DNA of 64,000 bases from a bacterium (GTDB lineage Bacteria; Cyanobacteriota; Vampirovibrionia; Gastranaerophilales; Gastranaerophilaceae), in NCBI GenBank assembly GCA_017652265.1, contig JAGCBH010000015.1, forward strand, positions 16,830 to 80,829, read 5' to 3'. Position numbers and translations under genes: made by a program. Position 1 is the first letter of the stretch. Every line of letters begins with the position of its first letter. Of this stretch, positions 8,745 through 18,131 are shown one piece after another. Below the pieces are notes generated by a model that worked only from the letters and a program-made list of their open reading frames with translations, made no database searches and was not told the origin of the DNA.

Positions 8745-10723
8745 ATGAGTGATAAGGACTACAAGTACGATTTAACATTAGGAAGCATTTCGGGACTTGC
8801 CGGCAGAAATCCTTATTATCAGGATAACAATAAACCGACATTCACACTGTTTACAGGCGGACAGTTTGCTAAAGAACAATTTAATATCTACAAACTTGGT
8901 ATAGCCGGAAACGTTCCTTTGGGAGAATCCGGCCGTACAAGATTAACTGCATAGGTAGTATTGGAAACGCCGTTCAGGGCAGTCTTGAGCTTTCTCATGA
9001 AATACCTATTACGGGTAATTTGTCATTTGTCGGCAGTGCAGGAACAGAAGGTGCATTTTCTTTCACTGACAGATTTCAGTACCAAAACGAATTTGAATCG
9101 GGAGAACAACGTAAATACCACAGTTTATCAGGTAATTTTAATGATGATGCATCTGTAATATCATCGGAAACAGTAATACCATACAACTTGGACATCACAT
9201 ATGAAGGACATAAACCATTACATCCTGACTCTATAACAGCGATAACGAAAGATTTTATAAAACTGGATACACGAGTAAAAGGCTTCACTAACAGTCAAAA
9301 TGAGATAACTACGAACAATAACTATCTCAGAGGTTATGCAAGAGGTGAGTTAAAATACGAAAACGGAAACTTCTTTGCCGGTGCCGGAGTAGAACTCAGA
9401 GCCGAATCCAGAGTTGGAGTAAAGAATTCTAATTTTACATTTGATAATTTAAACGTAAGCACCGATAATACTTCGGAAGTTGAATACAATTCTTATTACG
9501 AACAAGCTGAAGGAGAATATAATCCAAATGCTGCGAATTCAGAATCAATGCATGTTTGGACACTTATGCATCGCTATATAGACTACAACAATACAGTAGA
9601 TTTAAATAATGTAAGTTTCAAAGGTGCACAAGACACCGAAATTGGACTGGGAAAAACAACGTTATCAGTATTACCTACTCTCAGAGTCGGATACAGAAAT
9701 GATCATTTTCAGGCGACTGCCGGAACTGATTTCCAAAGTTTCAGAGTAAATTTTGGGGCAAATTTTGAAGAACCGCTGACAACATCACGAGGTCCGCATA
9801 AATTACACAGACAAATGTCAAACCCGTATGATTCACACATGGATGTATCACTCACAGCACTGACGAAAGGCGGTATAAATGCCGCAATGGTCGCAATAGG
9901 CGGACACGTTGCATTTGACGACAACGGAACGGGTATGGATGCTGAAATAGGTATCGGAAATGCTGTCAGGGGCAGTCTGGGCTTTAATAAAGAATTTGGA
10001 ATAAACAACAATCTTGCCGCCACTGCAGGATTTGGGGTTGAGGGAGCCGTATCGCTTACACAAAAAGATGAATACGTGAGCAGTTTGATCGTTGATAAAA
10101 CATTGTCGGATGAGCAAGAGATTATTGCTTACCTTGAGCCGGGAGGACATCCGCTATACGACTGGGAAATACTCAACGATGGACACTACACTTTCAATAG
10201 CAATATGAATTCTGAAATAACTAACAGTATAACTATACCTCGACACAACGCATATGCACAAGCACAAGCAGGTATCAGATATACAAATGACAGAGGGAAT
10301 CTTAATGTCGGGCTTAACTTAACAGGCGGCATACACATAAAATATGAACCTCAAACAATGATTAGCAACGACCTTGAAATGACACACAAAAACTCATATA
10401 CCGCAGGATTTTTTCAAAGTAGCGGCTACTATATCGAATGGGATGATGTTGTAGAAGGGAATGCAATGCTTGAGATGACAGGAAATATATACAATTCAGA
10501 GAACATCACGAGTAAAATTGATTTCAACCAGCAAGTATACATAAAAACCGGTTTTAAACCTACAATCATCCCTTATACAGGTTTTGGTTTAAGCGGAAAC
10601 TACACTATTCCGGGTACAAGCGCGGGAATAGGCGGGCAAGTCGGTGCAAATGTTGAATTTGCCAAAGACAATATAAATATTCCTGCATATGGACTTGTCA
10701 AACTGACATTAAAGGTTAAATAA
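8745..10723 (+). pseudogene. Beta-rich (barrel-like) protein gene broken by a frameshift
   Basis: Two in-line frames: 8745-8954 (69 aa, GAGGAATAGGAA before the ATG, stop TAG at 8952) and a second frame that reads IGSIGNAVQGSLELS from 8951 onward and continues to 10723. Joining them near 8950 by losing one base position gives a continuous protein of about 658 aa, so the stop looks like a one-base deletion, or a sequencing error. No homopolymer run is present at the site. The product is dominated by alternating polar/hydrophobic strands (LRVGYRNDHFQATAG), typical of an outer-membrane barrel, but it lacks an obvious signal peptide. No family recognised. Confidence 0.6.
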
Positions 10724-10735
10724 CGCAAAATCAGG

Positions 10736-10890
10736 TAAAAGCAGTTCTCCGCCACCTCCGCTTCGCTAAACCGCGAACCGTACGTTTACCTCTCAAAAAC
10801 AATTATCAATTGTTTTCTCGGCAGAGTGCTGTCTAATATGCCACTCAAAACTTTTGCTCACGTACCTTATCGCAAAAGTTTCTCGGACAA
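10736..10890. repeat. Dispersed intergenic repeat, copy 1
   Basis: About 155 bp almost matching 17297-17487. It contains two perfect hairpins: AAAACAATT-ATC-AATTGTTTT (10796-10816) and AAACTTTTGC...GCAAAAGTTT (about 10848-10881). Relative to copy 2 it lacks a segment of about 35 bp after CCGCTTCGC. No reading frame spans it. It sits between the broken barrel-like gene and the tmRNA gene. Confidence 0.85.
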
Positions 10891-10949
10891 TATATTGAAA
10901 TTCTTTCCCGTTGAGTTATAATGAGGAAAGCACATTCAAAATTTAATAT

Positions 10950-11343
10950 GGGGATGTTCCGGTTTTGACAGAAAGCATGATTGGAACAGGTTGCGGGTAC
11001 GGGTGCTGTTCCCGTTCAAAACAAGCAATTCAATAAGTGCAAATAACACTGTTGACGCCAGAGCTGCATTTGCTAGAAATGCATACGCAGTAGCTGCCTA
11101 AGCGCAGTTGGCCTCTTATATTTCCCAGCTTGCCGGAGGTATAGGACAATTATGCAAGACGCAGTGCATTTATGACGGTAGATGCATCAAGATTTCCGTT
11201 GAAAGTTAGCCATACTGCAACAATGGCTTTGGAATACAGATGGTAGCGATTTTTCCGATGTATTTTGAGATTAATTAAAATCTACACTCGTAGAGATTTG
11301 TTCAGATCCTTTTTGGACGTGGGTTCGACTCCCACCATCTCCA
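10950..11343 (+). ncRNA. ssrA: tmRNA (trans-translation RNA)
   Basis: Begins GGGGATGTTCCGG, which pairs with CATCTCC at the 3' end; the T-arm GGGTTCGACTCCC is intact and discriminator A is at 11343. The tag frame resumes at GCA near 11038 and reads ANNTVDARAAFARNAYAVAA before TAA: 20 residues ending in the A-A degradation signal. It is a one-piece tmRNA of about 394 nt. The molecule frees ribosomes stalled on broken mRNA. A 17-bp copy of its 3' end lies 171 bp downstream. Confidence 0.95.
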
Positions 11344-11377
11344 AAAAGGAGAGGTGATTCCTCTCTTTTTTGGAGAT
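11337..11377 (+). terminator. tmRNA terminator hairpin overlapping the RNA 3' end
   Basis: An 18-bp stem (one G-T pair) with loop TGATT. The left arm starts inside the acceptor strand and the right arm carries the T run. The 41-nt geometry equals that of the two hairpins after tRNA-Arg. Confidence 0.8.
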
Positions 11378-11498
11378 AAGAGGACAAAAGAGCCCTGTTT
11401 GGGGTTCGAGCGCGAGGTGGCAGAGGCTGGAGTATTTTGCGAAAAACGAAGTTTTACAGCAAAATACGGAATTGCCGTTTATCGCCACCGAGCAAGAC

Positions 11499-11548
11499 AC
11501 TCCCACCATCTCCAATAAAATGAGGCCTTGAGCCTCTTTTTTATTGGC
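11499..11548 (+). repeat. Second copy of tmRNA 3' end plus its own hairpin
   Basis: 11499-11515 repeats the 17 bases of 11328-11344 (ACTCCCACCATCTCCAA). It is followed by a different terminator-like hairpin, CCAATAAAA-GAGGC / GCCTC-TTTTATTGG, with a 5-nt loop. It looks like an attachment-site duplication. The 11344-11498 spacer has a nested hairpin: GTATTTTGC/GCAAAATAC (11432-11467) enclosing AAAAC-GAA-GTTTT, and GGTGGC/GCCACC (11416, 11484). No gene is visible between 11344 and 11690. Confidence 0.8.
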
Positions 11549-11690
11549 AATAAAAGGCCAAAAGAACGCTTAATGCGAAAAAGCGGATTTGCGTACGGAC
11601 ATTAAAAATTCAAATATAAAATTGTTAACTTACTGGATTTTATTAAAAAATTATGATAATATAGAGATGGTTTCAGGGAGACTTTAAATT

Positions 11691-12509
11691 TTGGTAAAAG
11701 CACAAACAGATTTTAACGACTATAAAAACAAAACCTTTGAAGAACTTGACAGGGAAGTTGAACAGGCCGTCAGAGAAGACAGAAACCGTAAAATTGTAAA
11801 GATTGTAATTTGTTGCTTAGTCATATTTTTCATATTTCCTGACGCATTTTTATACTGGTTCAGATTCGCCACTCCGCATTTTCCCAAGTATAAAACGGAT
11901 GAAATAATAGAGGTTGATAAAGATCCGGTACAAGTTGACCTGCCGGATAGTGAAGATAAATACATAAAATATTACACACTTGAAAAAAAAGGGTCCTACA
12001 AATTAAAGAAGCTTGCGGAGTACTCTATTTCGGGAAAAGTTGTTGCAAAAAACTTCTTTTTCTGGGGAAATTATTTACCAAAAGGGAAGAGAGCTTTTCA
12101 GTCGGTTGCTTTATTTGATATAGGGCTTGTATGGGGAAAAATGGCTGATAACGACATTTTGAACAATTACAAATTCATAAGTGCAAAAAGTGCCGTTGCA
12201 AGAACACTTTACCCAAGATTAAAATACGGCACACAAAAATCGCCTTTAACCTGGGATGAAGCACAGTCAAAGTTCTCTCATACCCATGTAATCCCTGCGA
12301 CTCCGTCAGTTATGTATGCCCTGTTAAACACAGGCAAAAATCAACCCGTTAAAATGGAAGGCTACCTGGTAGATGTTTATGATGACGGAAAAGTAGTTGC
12401 ACAAACGAGTTTGTCAAGAATTGATACCAATAAAACCGCACGAGGGGGCGGAGCATGCGAAATCATGTATGTTGAAAAAGTGCAGCTAAAAAATAAGGTA
12501 TACGAATAA
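11691..12509 (+). CDS. One-pass membrane protein, unknown
   Basis: 272 aa from a TTG start, preceded by AGGGAGA 11 nt upstream. A charged N-terminus (about 35 aa) is followed by one hydrophobic helix (IVICCLVIFFIFPDAFLYWF), then about 210 residues probably outside the cytoplasm. A 'FSHTHVIPATPSV' segment stands out; a His-x-His could bind metal or be catalytic. No family recognised. A palindrome GGTATACG/CGTATACC (12497-12522) spans the stop and may help end transcription. Confidence 0.62.
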   Translation: MVKAQTDFNDYKNKTFEELDREVEQAVREDRNRKIVKIVICCLVIFFIFPDAFLYWFRFATPHFPKYKTDEIIEVDKDPVQVDLPDSEDKYIKYYTLEKKGSYKLKKLAEYSISGKVVAKNFFFWGNYLPKGKRAFQSVALFDIGLVWGKMADNDILNNYKFISAKSAVARTLYPRLKYGTQKSPLTWDEAQSKFSHTHVIPATPSVMYALLNTGKNQPVKMEGYLVDVYDDGKVVAQTSLSRIDTNKTARGGGACEIMYVEKVQLKNKVYE

Positions 12510-12550
12510 AAACCCGTATACCTCAAGTGTATTGAAATAAATATTTTATT

Positions 12551-12898
12551 CTAAATAAATTCGTATATTGACGGCAATTTCATTTCTTTATTTCCGGCCA
12601 TTGCAAGTATGTTAATAATAACGAATACAACATTTAATATAATAAGTATCGGTCCGACAATAAAGCTCAAAAGCAAGCCTATAACAGGAATTATAAATGC
12701 TAAAGCTATCAGAAACAGCAAAAGTTCAAAATTAAAAAATGCTTTTGCCAATGCATGAGTACATCCGCTTACCCTATCTTTACCAAAAATTACTACCAAC
12801 AATGATGGAATGAAACTTAAAAATATTGAACAAATGACCATTCCAAGAGCGATGAGTTTGTCAGTATCATCTTTGAATGCAGGTGAAATTGTTTTCAT
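12551..12898 (-). CDS. DUF4870-like small membrane protein
   Basis: 115 aa from the ATG at 12898, which has a strong AAGGAGG 4-5 nt upstream; the frame is open to an earlier ATG at 12931 without such a site. Three hydrophobic helices: about 15-35, 60-85 and 90-105. The start 'DDTDKLIALGMVICSIFLSFIPSL' and the 'IPVIGLLLSFIVGPILIILNVVF' end fit the DUF4870/Tic20-like pattern of small inner-membrane proteins of unknown role. Confidence 0.7.
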   Translation of the reverse strand: MKTISPAFKDDTDKLIALGMVICSIFLSFIPSLLVVIFGKDRVSGCTHALAKAFFNFELLLFLIALAFIIPVIGLLLSFIVGPILIILNVVFVIINILAMAGNKEMKLPSIYEFI

Positions 12899-12993
12899 AA
12901 AATCCTCCTTTTTATCAGAACAATGATACATATTTTTAAAATTTTGTCAAATTTTAATTATGACTTTATAATAATGTATATTCGGGGGAAATT

Positions 12994-13911
12994 ATGTCAA
13001 AAGTGAAAAATATTGATAAAAGAAAAAAATTCGTTGCTGGCTTGTCTATACTGTCAAATGTTACGCTTACCGCTTTGAAAATACTTGCCGGTATAATTTC
13101 CGGAAGTATGAGTGTAATATCGGAAGCTATTCATTCTTTAAGCGACTGTCTTGCATCGGTTTTGACGTTCTTTTCCGTAATTAAATCCTCTCAACCCGCA
13201 GATGAAGACCACCCGTACGGGCATGGTAAATACGAAGACATGGCTGGATTTATTGAAGGCTTATTAATAATTTTCGCAGCTCTTTTCATATTCTACAAAT
13301 CGTTTCAGAAACTTATTTTCGGTTTTTCGTATAGCGCCGAAAACAACCTTGGCATAATTGTCATGGCTTTGGCGGTTGTGATGAACTCTGTAGTAAGTTA
13401 TCTTTTGTTTAAAGTCGCAAAAGAGTCCAATTCCGTATCGTTATACGCAGACGGAGAACATTTGAGAACGGACATATACTCATCTTTGGGCGTTCTTGCA
13501 GCACTGGTTCTTATCAAAATAACAGGTTATACAATTTTAGACCCCGTAATAGCAATAATGATAGCCGGATTCATATATAAAGCAGGCTACGCAATTTCAA
13601 AAAAATCCTTCACAAAGCTCTTGGATCACTCCTTACCTGAAAATGAAATGTCAGCAATAAAAGATATCCTCAAAGAATTTTCCGATGAAGTATCTCTGAA
13701 GCAAAACGGAATAAAAGCAAGGCAAATCGGTCCTACAATGGACATTGACTTAATTTTACAATTCCCTTGTGATACCTCAATATGCGAATGCCACAAAATA
13801 TGCGACAAAATTGAAAAACGCATTCAGAAGCTATATTCGCGCTGCTCAATATCAATACATTCAGAGCCGATATGCTACTCAAAAAATTGTCAAAAAAACT
13901 GCACAAAATAA
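12994..13911 (+). CDS. Cation diffusion facilitator metal efflux transporter
   Basis: 305 aa CDF-family antiporter, moving divalent metal out of the cytosol. Membrane helices begin at about residue 12; transport-site motifs 'HSLSDCLAS' (HxxxD) and 'HLRTDIYSS' (HxxxD) are present, with the family 'DEDHPYGHGKYE' loop between helices 2 and 3. The cytoplasmic C-terminal domain is unusually rich in cysteine (PCDTSICECHKICDK and a final CYSKNCQKNC), suggesting metal sensing. GGGGG precedes the ATG. Which metal it carries is not decidable. Confidence 0.9.
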   Translation: MSKVKNIDKRKKFVAGLSILSNVTLTALKILAGIISGSMSVISEAIHSLSDCLASVLTFFSVIKSSQPADEDHPYGHGKYEDMAGFIEGLLIIFAALFIFYKSFQKLIFGFSYSAENNLGIIVMALAVVMNSVVSYLLFKVAKESNSVSLYADGEHLRTDIYSSLGVLAALVLIKITGYTILDPVIAIMIAGFIYKAGYAISKKSFTKLLDHSLPENEMSAIKDILKEFSDEVSLKQNGIKARQIGPTMDIDLILQFPCDTSICECHKICDKIEKRIQKLYSRCSISIHSEPICYSKNCQKNCTK

Positions 13912-14011
13912 CCATTTTAAAAGTAGTATAAAAACCTTAATTTTGTTGACACCTTTTCAACAATTTGATAAACTTATGCATATAATTATCGGAAGAAAGA
14001 AGAGGTAGCAA

Positions 14012-16228
14012 ATGGCAGGAAATAATTTTCTTAAAAACTTTGTGATTGCAGCGTCTATGCTGAGTCTTACACTGATACCGGCATATACACAGGCTTACGG
14101 AGCAGAAACAACTCCGGCAGCAGTGCAAAATTCATATATGACAAAAGAACAATTTACCGAATACAATCTGTGGACAAACTACATAAACGATTATCCTAAT
14201 GATGCTTTCGGTTATTTTAACAGAGCAAACATACAGTATTCGGCACAAGATTATAAACGTGCAATCGCAGATTACGATAAGGCTATCAACCTTGACGGAA
14301 ACAATGCCGATATATTCCTGAAAAGAGGAAACTGCCATTTTGTACTAAAAGAAAATTCTCAGGCTTTGCTTGATTATACAAGCGCAGCAAGGATTAATCC
14401 GAAGATGGGTGAAGCATATTTCAACATCGGAAGAGTTTATTATGAACAAAACGATTTTGAAAAGGCCGCAGCATTTATGAGAAAAGGCGTAGCATACACA
14501 GATGATCGTCAGGATTATTTCTACGAACTTGGAAGAGCGGAATACAAAACTGGTAAATTTGATGAAGCGTACAACGATTTTACAGCTGCTCTTTCATTTG
14601 ACCCGAATAATACCGATGCATTATTTGCACGAGGTTTGACTGCAATGAACATGAAAAATTATGATACAGCAATTCAAAATTTCAACAAGGTTGCAGAGCT
14701 TAACCCAAGTTATCCGAATCTTCAGAGTTTTAGAGGAATGGCTCTTTATCAAGCCGGAGATTTTAAAAATGCAATACCTGTTCTTAACGATGCCATTACA
14801 GAAAATCCGAAAGACGGCATGCTTTACAACATAAGAGGTAATGCAAAAGAATTGACAGGTGATAAATCCGGTGCAAAAAAAGATTATAAAACCGCAAAAA
14901 GTCTTGGTGCAAACCTTAATGAATTGACTACCAACGCGAAAAAAGCCGTAGTGGAACCTGTAACAGCGGCTGCAAAAACAGCTGACAGTGTTGTTTTAAC
15001 AACAGAAGAACCTAATGCAAGTAAAATTGTTGATACAGGCTTTGTATTTGTTGACAGACCTATTACTCCTAAAGAAAGAAAAATTCTTGATGAAGCAATA
15101 AGAGATCGTCTTATACACGAAAAACTGGCGGCAGGAGATATTTATGGCGCACTTGCACTTTTGGAAAAACGTGCTGAAGCAGAACCGAAAAATCCTGAAA
15201 ATTACCTGAAGCTTGCAAAAACAAAGGTAGATTTGAACACCTACAAAGGGGTTATCTCAGATGCCGAAACCGCAATAATGAACGGTTCAAGAGATCCTGA
15301 AGCATACTATCTTGAAGGTCTTGCTTATAGCAAAAACGGCAATAACGTATATGCATACAGAAACTTTGCTATGTGTTACAGTGCCGACAATAAAAATCCT
15401 GACTACATATATCATCTGGCTGAAGCCGCATTTAATATCGGACGTTATCATGAAGCCTATGACCTTGCAACAACACTTCTAGATACAGAAACGGAAAAAA
15501 ATAAATATCCTGAAGCAAGATTATTAGTTGCAAAAACCGAATACAAATTGGGTAAATATTTCTCTGCCGTTGATGACTGTAACAAATATGCAAAAAATAA
15601 CAAAAAATCATCTGAAGCATATCTATATAGTGCATTTTCAAAAGAGGCTCTTGAAAAATACAATGAAGCAATTAAAGATTATAAAAAAGCAATTAAAAGA
15701 GACCGCTCAAATCCTGAATTGCACAAGTATCGCGGAGATCTTAATCTTGCTATGGGTCATAAATTTAAAGCTCTCCACGATTATGAAAAAATTGTTCGTA
15801 TAAAAGGTAAAAACGCAAGTTCATACGACCGCTTGCGTGTAGCAAAATTAAAAGAATTTACAGGCAGCTATGCAGATGCAATTGCATGCTATTCAAAATT
15901 TATTAAAGATGACAGCCTGAATGATGAAGCATACAAAGCAAGAGCTCACGCATACGCTAAAAAGGGTGATGTTTATAACGCAATAGCAGATTATTCAACA
16001 ACACTCAGACTTAATCCGTACCAAACTTCCGTATACAAAGAACGAGGTATATTGCTTGTACAAATCAGATCATACCGCAGAGGTATTGAAGATTTAAACA
16101 AAGCCATTGCTATTGAACCTAAAAACGGACAGTTATATTATTACCGAGGACTTGCAAATAAAGCTCTTGGCAGGGCGGATGCGGCAACTGCAGATTATGC
16201 AAAAGCCAAAGAATTTGAAGCGCTGTAA
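14012..16228 (+). CDS. Large exported TPR-repeat protein
   Basis: 738 aa. A signal peptide (FVIAASMLSLTLIPAYTQAYG) leads into at least twelve tetratricopeptide repeats in two blocks: about residues 60-290, and about 360-735 after a linker rich in Ala and Thr. Repeats show the typical A-x2-Y/D-x-A pattern, for example 'YKRAIADYDKAINLD' and 'YNEAIKDYKKAIKRD'. TPR arrays bind proteins; here the site would be periplasmic or surface. An AAGAAGAGG site precedes the ATG, and a terminator follows. Confidence 0.85.
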   Translation: MAGNNFLKNFVIAASMLSLTLIPAYTQAYGAETTPAAVQNSYMTKEQFTEYNLWTNYINDYPNDAFGYFNRANIQYSAQDYKRAIADYDKAINLDGNNADIFLKRGNCHFVLKENSQALLDYTSAARINPKMGEAYFNIGRVYYEQNDFEKAAAFMRKGVAYTDDRQDYFYELGRAEYKTGKFDEAYNDFTAALSFDPNNTDALFARGLTAMNMKNYDTAIQNFNKVAELNPSYPNLQSFRGMALYQAGDFKNAIPVLNDAITENPKDGMLYNIRGNAKELTGDKSGAKKDYKTAKSLGANLNELTTNAKKAVVEPVTAAAKTADSVVLTTEEPNASKIVDTGFVFVDRPITPKERKILDEAIRDRLIHEKLAAGDIYGALALLEKRAEAEPKNPENYLKLAKTKVDLNTYKGVISDAETAIMNGSRDPEAYYLEGLAYSKNGNNVYAYRNFAMCYSADNKNPDYIYHLAEAAFNIGRYHEAYDLATTLLDTETEKNKYPEARLLVAKTEYKLGKYFSAVDDCNKYAKNNKKSSEAYLYSAFSKEALEKYNEAIKDYKKAIKRDRSNPELHKYRGDLNLAMGHKFKALHDYEKIVRIKGKNASSYDRLRVAKLKEFTGSYADAIACYSKFIKDDSLNDEAYKARAHAYAKKGDVYNAIADYSTTLRLNPYQTSVYKERGILLVQIRSYRRGIEDLNKAIAIEPKNGQLYYYRGLANKALGRADAATADYAKAKEFEAL

Positions 16229-16249
16229 AATATAAATTAATAAAATACA

Positions 16250-16281
16250 AAAAATCCCGTTAATACAGACGGGATTTTTTA
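16250..16281 (+). terminator. Terminator after the TPR gene
   Basis: AAAAAATCCCGT and ACGGGATTTTTT pair around an 8-nt loop, with T-rich ends on both strands. It can serve the convergent genes on either side. Confidence 0.85.
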
Positions 16282-16306
16282 TTATCAATACTCATGCTTC
16301 GTTATG

Positions 16307-16723
16307 TTATTTTGTTATAATTTGGCAAACCTCCGGATCCTGTAAATATTTTGCCCATGCTTCATATACTTTTGTGTTTTGTATCCGATCAAAATCGTTC
16401 ATATCAAAATTCTCATTTGCCGGATTACTATCAAATTCCTCCATAACCTTTGCAAGCGATGCCCGCTGAGTTTTGTCAAATTTACAATTTACCATGTAAA
16501 CAGAATCTTGCGAAAAAACAGTTTCTTTGTATTTACAAAGTCCGCCGTCAAGCCCTAGAATTTGACGGGTTGTAGTCAAATTAACAGATGGAAGCGATAC
16601 AGTTTGCGAACTGTAAAATTCACTGCAATTTTTAAGACATTCCGCAAAGGAATTTGTCCCTGCTGCAATACACGCAGAACCTATAAAAACAGTACATAAC
16701 ATTGAAATAATAAGTTTATTCAT
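16307..16723 (-). CDS. Small exported protein, unknown
   Basis: 138 aa with a signal peptide (LIISMLCTVFIGSACIAAG). The mature part has cysteines at 'ECLKNCSEF', 'LCKYKE', 'NCKFD' and 'VCQII', which could form two or three disulfides in the periplasm. No family recognised. It converges on the TPR gene, sharing the terminator between them. Confidence 0.6.
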   Translation of the reverse strand: MNKLIISMLCTVFIGSACIAAGTNSFAECLKNCSEFYSSQTVSLPSVNLTTTRQILGLDGGLCKYKETVFSQDSVYMVNCKFDKTQRASLAKVMEEFDSNPANENFDMNDFDRIQNTKVYEAWAKYLQDPEVCQIITK

Positions 16724-16842
16724 ATGAACTCCTATTCTTGTAACATTTTGTTTACAAATTGAAACAAACGCTAAAGTTTAAAAAAAAACTTCCGATATAT
16801 ATTGTACCACATAATTTACTAAATTATAAATGGAGATATGAT

Positions 16843-17211
16843 ATGAACAAAATTTACCCTCAATGTGAAGATGTTTTGGAAGTACAGGAAGAAGAAGCGC
16901 TATTCCTCAAAAACCTGAAAAAGGTAAAAATTAAAAAGATTGAAAACAGAGAGCCTGAGCTTAAAGCGGTTACTCCTGTAAAAGAGCTCAAAATTGAGAA
17001 AGCTCATTTTGAAGATTTTACCAATGTAAATTTGGATGTAGAACAACTTGATTTATCAAACATTTCACTTGTAGTAACGAAACCTAAGACTATTAAGGAA
17101 ATACTTGATAACGAAATATCAGGACCGATAGCGGAACTGTTTAACTTTGATCTGGGCGATATCCAAAACGCTTTTGACAATGTTATATCAATGATTTCAG
17201 TAAACAAATAG
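16843..17211 (+). CDS. Acidic small protein, unknown
   Basis: 122 aa from the ATG at 16843, chosen because TGGAG lies just upstream; an in-frame earlier start at 16759 lacks a site. Composition is strongly Lys/Glu/Val/Leu, with a run of short 'ELKIEKAHFEDF'-type segments and a C-terminal helix 'DIQNAFDNVISMISV'. No signal peptide or membrane helix. No family recognised. A terminator follows at 17258. Confidence 0.55.
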   Translation: MNKIYPQCEDVLEVQEEEALFLKNLKKVKIKKIENREPELKAVTPVKELKIEKAHFEDFTNVNLDVEQLDLSNISLVVTKPKTIKEILDNEISGPIAELFNFDLGDIQNAFDNVISMISVNK

Positions 17212-17257
17212 ATTTAAACACATTCCATACATAAACACTTCCTTTATTACACATTTC

Positions 17258-17293
17258 CTCCGATTGATTATACAACTAATCGGAGTTTTTTTT
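17258..17293 (+). terminator. Rho-independent terminator
   Basis: CTCCGATT and AATCGGAG pair around a 12-nt loop and are followed by eight T residues. Confidence 0.9.
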
Positions 17294-17296
17294 GCG

Positions 17297-17487
17297 TAAA
17301 AAAGCAGATCTGCGCCACCTCCGCTTCGCCTGCGTTAGCGGGAGTTACTAACTTGGTAACTCATTCTCCGCGAACCATACGTTTACCTCTCAAAAACAAT
17401 TATCAATTGTTTTCTCGGCAGAGTGCTGTCTAATACGCCACACAAAACTTTTGCTTTACTGCCTTATCGCAAAAGTTTCTCTGACAA
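17297..17487. repeat. Dispersed intergenic repeat, copy 2
   Basis: About 190 bp. It matches copy 1 (10736-10890) over both ends, including the two hairpins, and carries an extra internal segment with AGTTAC...GTAACT arms near 17343-17362. It fills the gap between a terminator and the 3' end of the 17502-17978 gene, so it inserted without breaking a gene. Confidence 0.85.
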
Positions 17488-17501
17488 AAAAAGCGATTTT
17501 A

Positions 17502-17978
17502 TTATCTGTAACGGCTTATTTCATTAAAGTAATTTTCTAATGCTACATAGCCTCTGTATATTTCGTTAGAAAGCCCTGCATAGTGGCTTGCGCATATAAA
17601 CTTTAATTCTTTTGCCCTGATTTCTATTAAACTGTCAGCATCATCCCTCAGTGATTTAATATCCGACAGTGACCATTTCTGCAACAGAGCAAGTTCTTCA
17701 ATCATTTGTTTAACTGTAGTAAACTCAAGCGTTGCAAAATCATATTTTGCAAGCAGAGCTTTTTCTGTTGCACTGATTCTGCCTGAAACCGCCTGAAATC
17801 TGAAAACTCTCTTTACAATGATATAATTATTAGCAAGTCTTTTATGAATATACGGAATATTACCGCCTGCAACAAGCGCAGAGAAAGACTTAGATGTAAA
17901 AATGTCATCCTCTCTTGATAAAAGGCTTCTTGATGTCAAATCAAGCCCTGTCTTATTTTCGGTAATTTCTTCCATCAT
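17502..17978 (-). CDS. Hypothetical protein
   Basis: 158 aa, no signal peptide or membrane segment, mostly helical (ATEKALLAKYDFATLEF, LRDDADSLIEIRAKEL). GGGGGAATC lies upstream of the start. No family recognised. It faces dnaB across a divergent AT-rich region of about 150 bp. Confidence 0.55.
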   Translation of the reverse strand: MMEEITENKTGLDLTSRSLLSREDDIFTSKSFSALVAGGNIPYIHKRLANNYIIVKRVFRFQAVSGRISATEKALLAKYDFATLEFTTVKQMIEELALLQKWSLSDIKSLRDDADSLIEIRAKELKFICASHYAGLSNEIYRGYVALENYFNEISRYR

Positions 17979-18131
17979 AAAAAGATTCCCCCGTCTGTAA
18001 TATTATAATAATTCAATTAAATAAAAATGACCAACAAAATTTTCAAATATTTAACATTTTTTAAAATAATATTTAAAAAAACATTTTTTTAAACTAAATT
18101 TGTATAACAGGGACAAAAAGGGGAGTTGATT

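Noticed and set aside
11282..11515. Minus-strand frame of 77 aa opposite the tmRNA 3' end
   Set aside because: It is antisense to a well-supported RNA gene and its repeats, with no ribosome binding site.
14012..16228. Minus-strand frames inside the TPR gene
   Set aside because: They are shadows of a repetitive coding gene, with no start signals.
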